Part shown: in pieces, positions 1 to 10,766 of the stretch
How positions within the stretch are numbered: position 1 is the stretch's first letter
Layout: each line of letters begins with the position of its first letter
NCBI GenBank assembly: GCA_004802725.1
Contig: SGPM01000160.1
Span: 1 to 57,218, forward strand
DNA: 57,218 bases
Source of the DNA: Antrodiella citrinella
Taxonomy: Eukaryota > Basidiomycota > Agaricomycetes > Polyporales > Steccherinaceae
Direction of reading: 5' to 3'
Translations under genes and position numbers: made by a program
The notes under the pieces: model-generated
The model's input: the letters and a program-made list of their open reading frames with translations, nothing else
Database searches by the model: none
What the model was told of the DNA's origin: nothing

Positions 1-1351
1 CAACCAAGTCATCAGTGATTTGCCAGTGTTCATTGTAGAAGTGGTGACCATGTTGAGAATAGGTATGATCTCATCGAGCCATTTGCACCACTAGTACATG
101 GCAAGTGGTGAAGTGAAACATCGGAGTGTCGTCGTAAGCGACTTTAGTAAGCATGTACGGACGACCGATCGATCCCTTCCACGCTTTTATTCTTTAGATT
201 TGTGGACAACCGATCACAACCATGGCTGGAAGAGATAAATTGCGAGTGCACACAGTGGGTTTCAACTTTCAAGGGCTCTTTGGACGTGGATGTCTTCTGA
301 CGAGGTTCATGTTCTACTAGCATAGCAACGGGTTTGACTATCATAAGTTAATCTCAATTCAAAGCTTGAACGCCGTCGGGCATAGTCGATGCTAGCACAA
401 TATTGTCTAGACAGCTTTCGCGCCACAGGTCGGTATATACGGCAAGCTTGCGGTTCGCTAGCACGCTGGTAGTAGCCGTTGACGACTCCACCAGCCTCTT
501 TTGTTGAGACACACCCAAATTTACCTTGCTAAGGCTGGTCTCGTACCCGCCGCGGATTCACACCCAACCACCGCAATGCGGTGGTTGGGTGCGATTCCCG
601 TCTGATTTCGAGACCAGCTAAGGCCGCCGTCTTTGCTTTTTGCTTTTTGCTAGAACATTCGACCTGCAGCCCGCCTGATGACGTTTATCATGGTACTACC
701 GGTCAGGCCAGATTCCTGTTCATTGTGCGGCGCGGCTTGCCATTTCGAGGCTGAACTTAAGTTGCTAATCCACAGCCGTAGTGTCGTTCTCAGCACCCGA
801 GTCCCGACGGCCTCATTCCATTAGTTCCCCGCCGGCGATCGATACGACTGTCTGTATTTGTACTATCCGCGGCAACTGTTCGTCAAGCGCTCATAATCTG
901 GCGACGATCAGTACGATGAGGTCACCCAACGCAATGTCTGCAGCACTGAATAGCGACATGGATTGGCACGATGATACGTGTGAGTCCTCGAGTGCCTTTA
1001 CGTCTAGGAATGGATTGAAGTCTAAACCTTTTCGCTGGCGTCAAAAGCCTAAAATGTTGTCCTGCGGCCACAGCTTACGCTAGATACCCGCTACTTTATT
1101 CGAAACACTATACCCAAAGTGCATCGTAGGTGCACCATATGCTCCCTAATCCCGGAGGCCTGGCTTGGGGCCTGGGAGCTTCGCCATACCGAGGGGTATT
1201 CGAAAATGGAAGGTTGAGGGGCCTGGCCACCGAATTTGCACCCGCACGATGGATGATGTCGGTACCAACATTTTCAACATATCTTAACATTTCTTAACTA
1301 CTTCAACGTATACGACGTTCCGTCGTGCACAGCAAACCACACATATCAACC
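1..1351. other. gene-poor left flank
   Basis: I see no gene I can support here. Short open frames exist on both strands but none shows a recognisable motif or a convincing exon chain. The minus strand opposite 781-1083 has protein-like stretches broken by stops, which could be a decayed coding remnant. A pyrimidine/T run of repeated CTTTTTG units lies near 635-652. The nested palindrome at 535-617 is listed separately. From about 1136 onward the sequence is alignable by eye with the region upstream of the second SDR gene (about 17812 onward), so the duplicated unit includes the promoter. Confidence 0.5.
535..617. repeat. nested inverted repeat (double palindrome)
   Basis: An inner pair of perfect 15-nt arms, 561-575 and 577-591 (cacccaaccaccgca and its exact complement), is separated by a single base. 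It is enclosed by a second perfect 9-nt pair, 535-543 (ctggtctcg) and 609-617 (cgagaccag). The whole could form a long hairpin or cruciform. Each inner arm is followed outward by a sequence resembling a Pol III B box, on opposite strands. It does not fold as a tRNA. It may be a footprint of a mobile element; no target-site duplication was identified. Confidence 0.75.
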
Positions 1352-2768
1352 ATGTCGCAGAACGGCCTTGTTTTGGTAAGTCCTGATTTTGTTCACGGTC
1401 CACATCAACTGTACTTCGTATTGAACTTTCGTCTCTTACAGGTCACCGGGGTCTCTGGATTCATCGGAGCCCATGTGGTAGATCAGCTTGTCATCGCAGG
1501 TTATCGTGTACGAGGGTAAGCTACTATATGCTTATACAAAGTATAGGGGCTCATCGTCTCTCCTCCGTAACAGAACCGTCCGCTCGGCTAAGGTACTTAA
1601 CAACAAGAAAGCGTTCGCAGTGTACGGCGATGCTGTCGAGATCATTGCGTGGAACGATCTTGTCCACGGTACCCATCCTGAGGCATTCAAGGGTGAGTCT
1701 GCACAACACTTTGTTTGGGCTAGACTGGAGTGCTGATTCTAAGTACGCCGCTTAGGTGTCGACGCCGTCATCCACCTTGCGGCTCCTCTCGCTTACAGGG
1801 AACCCAATGCTGAAATAGCCATCAGCGTGAGTGATTTGCACCACTACTTCGACGACTCGAGATCAACTTGTTACATACCAGGTGTCCGTAGACGGCAGTG
1901 TCAACGTTCTCAAGCAAGCTGAACAAGCTGGTATCAAGAACTTCGGATACATCAGCAGCATCGCGGCTGTTACTGCTGGATTTCTCAAGGGAGAATACAC
2001 GCCATTGACCGATCAAGGTGGGCTTTCATATTACTACGTGCCTCGTATTGCGCACCCTGACCACTTCATTCAGATTGGGTGTCGATCAACAAGGAGGAAA
2101 TCTTGAGCAACAAGGATGTGGATGGTTTCTCCGTTTACGTCGCTGAGAAGGTTTTGTCTGAGCGTGCTGTGTGGGAGTTCGTTGATCAACACCCCCACAT
2201 CGAGTTGACCACTAGTGCGTCTATATCTGCGCATACATCACTTACGCCGTACTGATTTCTGCAACGATCGTCAGTCAACCCGCCTTTCTCATTCGGTCCA
2301 TTCGCGCCGGGACACAGATCTCCATACGAGGGAACGACCTTCAACCCGCAGACTCTCAGTACCACGAACATGCTCTGGGGCCTCATCAAGCCGTCAGGTG
2401 CTCACCCATTCGCCCCCCTCTTTATGGACGTCCGTGACGTCGCTCGTGCCTTCGTCGCCGCCCTCAAGGCACCTCCCGCTTCCAAGGTCGGCCGCAAGCG
2501 CATCCTGATTTCAGGCAACTGGAGGCAGCTCTCTGACATCGCGGAGCTCGTGGCCACGAAGCGACCCGAGTTGGCAAGCCGCATCCCCGCCTCCCAGAAG
2601 GCCGACTTGCCTGTCAAGGTCAAGCAGATAGTCGACAACAAGCGAGCTAAAGAGGTTCTTGGGTTGGAAATTACACCATGGGAGACCACTATTCTTGATA
2701 CTATCGATTCGTTGGTGGACTTGGAGAAGTATTGGAAAGCTCGTGGAGTTGATATCACCGCCAAGTAG
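1352..2768 (+). CDS. NAD(P)-dependent extended SDR reductase, copy A (dihydroflavonol-reductase/GRE2-like)
   Basis: Seven exons (1352-1375, 1442-1515, 1574-1692, 1756-1826, 1882-2017, 2074-2214, 2275-2768) join to a 352-residue protein of usual length for extended short-chain dehydrogenases. The Rossmann nucleotide motif TGVSGFIG lies at residues 10-17, and the catalytic YxxxK appears as YVAEK in exon 6. Such proteins reduce aldehydes or ketones, or epimerise sugars, in the cytosol; the true substrate cannot be read from sequence. The first exon codes only MSQNGLVL. A close paralogue sits at 17994-19410, and introns 4 and 5 are identical or nearly identical between the two copies. The C-terminal exon is intact, ending DITAK. 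I am sure of the fold class, not of the reaction. Confidence 0.85.
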
Positions 2769-3054
2769 AGGTGTTGATGTACCACATCTGTATCATCGTA
2801 TCTAATTGTATGACTTGAACAACAACACCATCCGTGCTCACTATACTTTTGGATTCCTCATTTGCAGGCTGTATTCCATTTGCCGTCGGCCATTCCACCA
2901 CTCGTGACAGCAAACTCGTGATTGTGTGACTGGACTCGTCGTGTGACTCTGCAGTGACCCTTTGTGGCGCTACCGGACGCACTTGCACTTCGCTCACCTC
3001 CAAGATATGCATATGTCTTGCGATCCGATAATCATCGCCCTTTCATAATATAAC

Positions 3055-5840
3055 ATGCAATCTGACGCTACTGAAACACCTGTGCCATCGCAGACCTCTG
3101 ACAGTCTGCTGAAACGGCTCGCAGGCCCGTCGACAGGCAAAGCGGGGTCAGTGTGAATCATACTGCCGTTCAAGTCTCCTCAGATCTGAACCAGATTACT
3201 AGACTAGCCAAGGATCAAACTGATATCAACCGCGTCATTGCTGAGGCTTCCAAGGGATCCAAGTTCTACGAGGTACGTGCTTTGCGTATGTTGCATCATT
3301 CTTCTGGTTACAACTCGTCCTTCCGGTAGAATGAGAAACGCAAAGATAAGGATCTCACGGAGAAGATTGCTCGTATTTTGAAGCAACGGGACGAAGTGAC
3401 GAAGGGGGTGGATATGCGTATGTGAACTATCCCATACTTTGCTGTTCTAAGCTCTGACAGAGTTTCATCAAGATCAGGTAGAAGTGGGAGTCGATCAAGT
3501 TGTGAGTTTCGTAGAATGCTCTTAGGGGAAACCGTTCAATCCTGTTCTTAGATTGCCAAAATGGAGGTCAATCGCGACCTGAGCCAAATCATTGTACACG
3601 TCGATATGGACGCATTCTACGCGAACGTGGAGTTGCTCGACAATCCGGACCTCGCGAATAAGAAATTTGGCGTATGTTTCATGTCTTTCTCAGGTTAGTA
3701 GATGGAGAGGTGATGACGTTTACGCAGGTAGGACATGGCGTCCTAACCACAGCGTCATACGAAGCAAGGAAACACGGAATACGATCTGGCATGCCTGGTA
3801 AGTCGGCCTGCAAATACTTACCGTACCATTAACTGAACTGCCTTCCTCCAGAGTACATCGCCAAAAAACTTTGTCCCGAGCTTGTCGTTGTACCCCTCAA
3901 TATGTCAAGGTATTCCGAGATGTCACAGAAGATCATGGGTATCTTTCGCCGATACGATCCCAACATGCATGCCGCTAGTGTTGATGAGGGTTATCTAAAG
4001 TGCGTTCGTTTCTCTTTTCATGTTTGATGTTCTTACAGTATATGTTTCTGTAGTCTAACCCCATATTGCGAGGAGCACATGCTAACGGCCGCTGAATGTG
4101 TCCAGCAGATGAGGGATGCCGTACAACGTGAAACAAGTCTCACTGTCAGTGCTGGTATAGCACCGAATAAGGTACCGAAATAATTTATCATCTCCATCGG
4201 AAACACTTTACTGATCGAAGCATTCTAGTTGCTTGCAAAGGTAATTTACAGAATATCTCTTGTATCGTCAAGCACTCACGGTGGAGAGTAGATATGTTCA
4301 GACAAAGTGCGTGACTTCCTGTCGATTGAACCGAGTACTGAGAGCGCTAAATAGAACAAACCGAACGGACAATTCCAACTTGATTTTGACCCACGATCTG
4401 TCAAGGCTTTCATGCATGACCTCTCTATCCGAAAGGTTCCAGGCGTAGGTCGCGTCAATGAACGCCTTCTAGAGTCCATTGGTATCAAGGTATCAATACT
4501 CTCTTCTGGTGTATGTTGTTGTCTGAATGTCGTTTGCCCTTAGACATGTGGCGACATTTTCACTCACCGAGGCACGTTGTGCCTTATGGACAAGCAGTTC
4601 GGACTACATTTCCTCCTTCAAACATACCTAGGAATAGCCTCTAACGTTGTCCAGCCTGGTCAACGAGAGGAAAGGAAGAGTGTAGGTGCTGAGCGGTAAG
4701 TGGCTCGTGACTGAAGTGACATTCCTGAAACCTGTTACTGATACGAACGCTCGAATTCAGCACTTTCACTGCAATAGACTCGAAAGAGAAAATATTGAAG
4801 AAGCTCGAAGAAGTGGCGGCTGAGCTTGAAGCTGATATGGAAGGTGGAGGGTGGACAGGGAAAACAGTGACGTTGAAGTACAAGTTGGACACTTATCAAG
4901 GTATGTTCTTCCTTGATCCCAGCCATCTCCGCAGTGATTGACTTTTTCCAAGTCTTCACCCGGGCCAAGTCTTTCGACAGGTGGATTTCTACGAAGAAAG
5001 AACATCTTTTCTCGGTATGCGGTCTGCATATTTTCCCGAAGCTGGCCCTGAACATATTTGACTCACCGCAGATAGGGAAAGAGCTACTCTTGCCTGAGTT
5101 TCCGCTAAAGCTTCGCCTAATAGGGTTGCGCGTAACCAAACTCAGGGATCTTCGCGTGGACGCGGATAAGCAACCAGGGAGTATCAAACGTGTGCGTCTC
5201 CACTTACTTCCGTACCAATTTAATACTGAATTCCAAGCAGTTCTTTGACTCGGTAGACGCAGGGCCGTCTTCCCCACGGAAGCGTCGCAGATCTGCTACG
5301 CCGGATGAAGACGAGCCCACTTTGAGCCAAGATGGGTTTGAGGAGTCTATGCCTGGATACCTTGCACACGAAGAGCTCGATCCTGACGCGCCGGAATATT
5401 CGGGCAATTCCACCATCAAGCCTGAATCGTCGAGCGATGGAACTAAGCCTGTAAGACAAAGGCCGCCGGTGTCTGCACCAGCCTCCACGTCAAGCAGTCA
5501 GGGGACAAGCTCGCATGTTGCGTATCTCAAGCCCCAGTCTTCGAGTTCCAGTACTGAGCCACGCAAACGTGGCTCGTCCTTTGTGTCAATGAAGGGGAAA
5601 GACCGAGCCGAAGAACCACCAGATGGACGTGAGATGCAAACGTGTCCTCTTTGCTCCAAGATAATGCAGGTGGACAATCGTGACTTCAACGCTCATATCG
5701 ATTTCTGTCTTAGCAAAGGTGCCATTAGGGAGGCGCAAGCAATGGCTTCAGCAGACAAGTCCAGCATCAGTCTGAGACCGACCGGCACTCACAAGAAGGT
5801 TCCGGATAAGCGGCCTAGCAGCAAGCAAACGAAACGATGA
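3055..5840 (+). CDS. DNA polymerase kappa (Y-family, DinB type)
   Basis: Translesion DNA polymerase acting in the nucleus. The spliced product is about 660 residues. The conserved N-clasp SLLKRLAGPSTGKAG is followed after an intron (3147-3202) by LAKDQTDIN. The palm has HVDMDAFYANVE with the metal-binding Asp, and SVDEGYL with the Asp-Glu pair. Helix-hairpin-helix-like VPGVGRVNERLLESIGI follows, then the little-finger region. Near the C-terminus CPLCSKIM with downstream HIDFC forms one UBZ4-type ubiquitin-binding zinc finger. Two successive phase-0 microexons, 4229-4240 (LLAK) and 4292-4306 (ICSDK), code the conserved stretch before NKPNGQ. The start at 3055 gives the conserved N-terminus; no other ATG fits. 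The acidic, Ser-rich linker before the zinc finger is typical of fungal members. Confidence 0.92.
4229..4306 (+). other. two consecutive microexons in polymerase kappa
   Basis: Exon 4229-4240 is 12 nt and exon 4292-4306 is 15 nt, both phase 0 and separated by a 51-nt intron. They are required because the flanking frames run into stops, and because joining them yields the family-conserved sequence NK-LLAK-ICSDK-NKPNG. Donors are GTAATT and GTGCGT; acceptors end CTAG and GTAG. Confidence 0.8.
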
Positions 5841-6063
5841 CGATGGCAAGTACGTGTATTGGGACATTATCTATTGGGGTGTTTTATACCGTGCAATATG
5901 TACTTGGATACCGATGTATACATCTAACTGCTATCGCTCAAAGAACTTTACGTTTAAACGCTTACATAATAACACGGTTGTAGTTGTTTGTGAACTCCAG
6001 GGAGTCTTACGTCTTATCCAGTACCTCCATCCCCTCCAAATTCTCAGAACCACCTTTATCGTC

Positions 6064-7168
6064 ATGAGTGAATACTGGGTATCTAAGAAGAAGTACTTTT
6101 GCAAGTACTGCAATGTCTACATCGCGGATGACGCGCCCTCACGATCGCATCACGAGAACGGTCTGCGGCACAAGGGAAATGTTGAAAGATTCGTCAGAGG
6201 GCTTTACAAGACGGGAGAGAAGCGAAAGCAGGACTTGGAGGAGGAGAAGAGGGATATGGTCAGGGTGGAACAGGTACGCATGACTTGAGCACCTAAATGT
6301 CTACTGTGAAACTCATGATAGACATAAACAGGCGGCTCAAGCAGCATTCGCTCGTGATGTTGATGCTGGGCTCGTGAAACCTGGAAGCAGTAGTACCCTT
6401 CCTCCTCCAAAGAAGGAAGAAGCTGCTAAGCCGACCAGGTCGTCGAATGTATACGACAACTATTCTACCGCCGCTTCTCTGGGCTACACGGACCCTGATG
6501 CAGCCCGAATCGAGGCGGAGGCTGAGCGTCGACGGACAGAGGGTGTGATAGCGAGTGATTGGGAGTTCGTTGCAACAGATGGCGATTCTGGCACAACAGG
6601 TGCTGTTGCCTCGTCGTCTGCTGCTCAGGTGGAACCTGAAGTAGGCCAGAAGAGGGCATTGGAGACATTTCTATTCGCAGACGAAGAAGATACCCGCACA
6701 TTCAAGCTGCGGCGGAAGAAAATTGGAGGGCTAGGAGATATATACGACCCGGGCGTTATACCCATCAAACTCAAGACGAAGAAAGAGGACGCGTCAGTGG
6801 ACAACGCATCTACCTCAGCTTCGACACCAGCCAGTTTGGGTCCCATCAAGTGGTCGGCTCGAGGATGGAACAAACCAGGTGCCGAACCTGACAAAGAGCG
6901 CGAGTCTGGAGAGGCCGTGGCTCCGAATAGTGCTATCGATAGTCATACATCCATACCGCTCGTGCAGGAACCCCCAGTGGAAAGCCTCGAACATGCCGTA
7001 CTTTCCGACATCGCGAAGACCCTCGAAGTGGTAAAGACGGAAGAAGGGTCTACACCTGCTGTCAAATCCGAGGAGGCAGAACCCTCAACGGCGGCTGCGC
7101 CTTCCGGTATGTTTAGGAAGAGGAAAATACGGGGCGGTGCTGCAGGCGTGAGGGGGCGGACAGAGTAG
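6064..7168 (+). CDS. WBP4/FBP21-like spliceosomal zinc-finger protein
   Basis: Two exons (6064-6273, 6332-7168) code 348 residues. The N-terminus carries a U1C/matrin-type C2H2 zinc finger: CKYC at about residues 13-16, then HHENGLRHK, preceded by YW as in WBP4 proteins. A charged coiled-coil-like stretch (KRKQDLEEEKRDM) follows. The rest is low complexity, rich in Glu, Ala, Ser and Lys, and the protein ends in a basic tail. WBP4 is a B-complex spliceosome component that contacts U2/U1-associated proteins in the nucleus. I do not find WW domains, which animal WBP4 has, so this is a WW-less fungal form or a related U1-type zinc-finger factor. Confidence 0.75.
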
Positions 7169-7672
7169 CTCTTACAGATGCCTAGCTCTTGGTACTGGAA
7201 TGTAGGATTGTGAAGTTCCTGAAGAGGTGAAAGCATGGATTTAATATCTGTGTGGCGTCCATGAAACTCGGGTTCTCTCTTTGCTCGACCATATTGGCCT
7301 CTTGCTGCTCCCGAGAGGGCCGCAGGGGTCCCGCCGATCTTCTATGACGAGCACGCTTCTCATATGCCAAGCCTGCTCAGTATGAAGCTAAGCCCTCCTC
7401 GTATGAAGCCAAGTTTTTGTACACATTACGCCAAGCTGCAGCTTATGACATGCTTGTTCATTGCGGTCAAGGATAAACTCTAAATACAACATGGTCATCT
7501 AATCTAAGACGGGGAATTCGAAGATATCCGATAGTTACAGGGTATATAAATGATTCAGAGTGCTCTATAGATACAACAGCGAAGATGGTGGAATAATGTA
7601 GGTGCGAGTTGGAATGAGAGCTGATGTGAGAGAAATACATAGAAAGTGCGAGCATAGGTAAAGCTGTGAAAC
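7169..7672. other. convergent intergenic region
   Basis: Between the converging WBP4-like and C14 genes. It must hold both 3' ends. A short direct repeat of tatgaagc-aag occurs near 7380-7412. No gene seen. Confidence 0.6.
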
Positions 7673-9625
7673 CTATTGCTGCTTGCGAACCACTGTGACA
7701 CACGCCACGATGGAGTCCCATAGTTCAGTGCGAGATGACTGACCTGCCCTGCCAGAAGGCGCGGTCGGGGATATGGGCGCAGCAGTGGGTGGACCTTGTT
7801 CAATGAAAGTCATAGGAGTGAACTCGGAGCATACGAAGAGTTTGAGGAAACCTGCCCCATTTTCTGCGCCGTTCGCCAATGTGAAGGACAGCGCCTCGGA
7901 GTCAATGCTGCCTGAGCCAATGACGAGGTGACTGTGCTTCTGAAGGGGAGGGACGGAGGCCCCGGAATCGGGGTGGTAGATCATGTTGATGCCATACCCG
8001 CTGGCATCCATGTACGCCAAGTATGGCCAAAGATCGACGTCGGAGTAGTTGTGCAGGACAACGGAGTAGATGGAGTTTTTTTCGTCGTCGACGATCTCTG
8101 CTCGACCGTCCACAAGGAGGTTCCCACTGACACGGGTCCACGAGCTCGAGTCGAGACGGTAGAGTGCCATTGTGACCAAACCCAGCAATGGCGTTTGGGG
8201 GTTCTTGCGATGGAGATGGAGGTGGAAATGAGCGGCAGCATCGAGGATGCGGAGGTCGGTGCTCGTCTGCTCGCTGGATAGCTTGATGATCCTACGACAA
8301 TTCGAGGCAACGGTCGCATCGTGACGTTCGACGATCATCTCGCGTCGCTGCAGCTTCACAGAAATGTCGGCTTGCGAAGCGGTTCTGACGCGAAGCATGT
8401 TGACACCTGGACGGTTCTGCTCTCCGTCAGGGCTTGTGCGTGGGATCTCGCGCGTCAGACGACATCTCCTAAACAGCGAGAAAAGGGAGCGACGGATGTG
8501 AACCCGAAATGGGCTGCGGTTGTTCCAGCGTGTGATCTGAGCCCATCCCCCGCGGAAATTCGACTTTCCTTGAGACTTTGAGCGAGCGAGGCACCATGTG
8601 GGGTGTACCTCAACTGCGACTAAGGAGGCAGTGGAAGGGTTGCGCGACCCGCGGCAGTTGTGATCATGGAGACTGAACTCCGTCCCTTCTGACACACCGT
8701 GAATGGCACCTGCATCGACGCGTAGCTTGCCGTTGCCGAAGCTGTCTGTGGAGATATAGCGAGCGTCAGGAGAGAAAGGAAGGCCTTGGAAAAGGATGCG
8801 CTGTTTGTGGTTCCCAACGCAGACCGGGTGCTGTTCCTCTCCTAGAACTGCTTGTATGTCGTTTGTGAGGTCTACGTATGTCTTGCGATGGATCGCATGC
8901 GCATCCTTTGCAGTGATGAGGGCGCGGGTGAAGTTTCCTCCACCCTTGCTCTCGATGGCGCTTTGCCCATGGCCGCAGGCAGCGAGAACGACGTGCGAGT
9001 CGTAGCCAACCCTTGCAAACCCACGAACGGGTTTCTGACTAGGAGATCCCGTCAAGTTATTCCTCCACAGGCCAGTATGGAGGTCTTCCGGAGAGGCCTT
9101 GGCTGTGGGTGTCCAACGGCTATGACGTCGCTCCCGCAATGCAACGCGAGAAGTAGGAGCAGAAAAAGAACAGTCGAGAATGAGGGTGATGTTGTTGCCT
9201 TTGACATCAGACAGATCCTTGAGCATGGCGTGCAAAGACCTGTCAGAGATCCCAGCAACGCGACCTGTTGAGTGTTTGATGTCATGGTCGTAAGGGCATA
9301 TGACTTCCACATCCTTAGACCCGTCTTCAAACCAGCCTCGAGGAGCACGTATGCTACTTCCATGTCCGGCGAAATAGATGAGGATGGCGTCACCGCGTTC
9401 GATTGTCGAGTTGTTGACGAGATGGGACATAAAACTCTCCTCGATACCGCGCTGCGTGGCTCGCTCATTTGTGAGGAGGGATACCTGACTGCGAGGAACG
9501 TGAAGATCGTGAGTGAGCCAGCGTTTCATCACGTGAGCATCGTCAACGCAGGTCTCGAGATCCCAGATATTGCCGGACTTGTATTTGTCGATGCCAACTA
9601 TAAGTGCGAAGAGTCGTGTTGCCAT
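7673..9625 (-). CDS. Peptidase C14 caspase-like (metacaspase-related) protein
   Basis: A single uninterrupted frame of 650 residues, unusual here because nearly all neighbours have many introns. The N-terminal third is a caspase/metacaspase fold: ALIVGIDKY at residues 7-15, the catalytic-His motif YFAGHGS with His88, and a candidate nucleophile Cys152 in LILDCSFSA. Classical metacaspases have DCCHSG at the last site, so the second Cys and the His are missing. The C-terminal part ends in an all-beta-looking segment (FLKLFVCSEF...IEQGPP) that I recall from large Agaricomycete C14 families. Role is probably protease or adaptor in stress or incompatibility-like cell death; activity is uncertain. 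It is divergent from ATG6 about 1.1 kb away. Confidence 0.85.
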   Translation of the reverse strand: MATRLFALIVGIDKYKSGNIWDLETCVDDAHVMKRWLTHDLHVPRSQVSLLTNERATQRGIEESFMSHLVNNSTIERGDAILIYFAGHGSSIRAPRGWFEDGSKDVEVICPYDHDIKHSTGRVAGISDRSLHAMLKDLSDVKGNNITLILDCSFSAPTSRVALRERRHSRWTPTAKASPEDLHTGLWRNNLTGSPSQKPVRGFARVGYDSHVVLAACGHGQSAIESKGGGNFTRALITAKDAHAIHRKTYVDLTNDIQAVLGEEQHPVCVGNHKQRILFQGLPFSPDARYISTDSFGNGKLRVDAGAIHGVSEGTEFSLHDHNCRGSRNPSTASLVAVEVHPTWCLARSKSQGKSNFRGGWAQITRWNNRSPFRVHIRRSLFSLFRRCRLTREIPRTSPDGEQNRPGVNMLRVRTASQADISVKLQRREMIVERHDATVASNCRRIIKLSSEQTSTDLRILDAAAHFHLHLHRKNPQTPLLGLVTMALYRLDSSSWTRVSGNLLVDGRAEIVDDEKNSIYSVVLHNYSDVDLWPYLAYMDASGYGINMIYHPDSGASVPPLQKHSHLVIGSGSIDSEALSFTLANGAENGAGFLKLFVCSEFTPMTFIEQGPPTAAPISPTAPSGRAGQSSRTELWDSIVACVTVVRKQQ

Positions 9626-10766
9626 GTCTGACGGTACAGTAAAGCGAAGAATGCATTCAGGGAAAGTTCAATTTGATGAATCGACAAGATTCTCACCTGA
9701 GTTCTGGTCCTGCAGTATCTGTGAGAGAGCTGGTCATTTACTAGCGGTGCAGATATTTCACCCTTCAGCAGAGTTTATAAGTGAGCGATGTGTGGCACGA
9801 CACACCCATCAAGTGGTGACCAGTGCGCTTCCTGCACGCAATCATTACACACACGAGGATGCAGATCCACGCAGGGTTCCAAAAACGTAGACAGCACGCG
9901 ATGAGTATCGTTGACATCAGTGCATTGAAACTAGAAGATTTTGCTCACTTTGGAAGGAAGAGGGCGGAAAGGGAGCATCACAGAAGTTGCTGGCAACCAG
10001 CACAGACTTTGCGCTAAGCGGAGTGAGGCCGAGGTCGAGCAACGCTAAACACATGATCGACGGCCACTGGCTGGTAAGAGTCTAACGGAGAACCGGAGCA
10101 TGTTGAGCTGCTTGAACCGAAGGCCGAGGTCTAGCCAAACGCGATGGTCACAATTAACTTGAATCACACGAAACCGTATCACCAATGACATGTACAACAA
10201 ATGAGAGACACGCGTTTTCATATGTTGAAAACACCTGCGTCATCCACGTTGTAAGCAGGTGCTGAAGCCAAGCCGCACCGGATAGTCAAATGACTCACCA
10301 TAATCGAACTCCAACGTAGCTGCATTTCTGAATCGGAGTACCAAGACTCTACGAGAACTAGGTCATGCTTGAAGGGTTGTGGTATTGGTATGAAAAGGTC
10401 GAAGGCTTTGGGGCATGCGAAGTGGATTCCAGGCAGAAAGTACGCGAGAGACACCACCGACGTAGAAACATGCTAAACTGGGATTCCAAATATTGAAGAC
10501 GAAGAGCAAGTTCAAGTTGAGCCGTTCACGACAACCAAGCGTGATCTGAGATCCATCTTGCGTGGCATTGCCAAATGCGGGCTGTAACTGACGGGCGCTT
10601 CGTCTCCACGGTGTGCCACAACGGCGTTGCTGCGGCTTCGTGTTGTACCACTATCATCCATGGTACGTCGTTGTCGCCATTCTGAACACATTTCATGCTC
10701 ATATCGATACTATTCAACTAACATCAGACCAGTCTTTCAGGCAAGTGAGGAACTCCAACGGTCGCC
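9626..10766. other. divergent intergenic region C14 / ATG6
   Basis: About 1.1 kb that must contain both promoters. A 14-nt imperfect direct repeat (aggccgaggtc-agc) occurs near 10030 and 10120. On the minus strand 10218-10457 there is an open stretch with hydrophobic start, followed by a GTGAGT and a GCAG that could be an intron; I could not extend it into a gene. Confidence 0.5.

Noticed and set aside
537..615. tRNA gene with a 7-bp acceptor-like stem
   Set aside because: Outer arms and length (79 nt) suggest one, but neither strand gives a T arm or an anticodon arm; the middle is one long hairpin.
781..1083. 100-codon open frame on the plus strand
   Set aside because: No motif, no splice logic and low-complexity composition; the opposite strand also reads protein-like but with stops.
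8321..8581. plus-strand open frame inside the C14 gene
   Set aside because: Antisense shadow of a continuous 650-codon gene.
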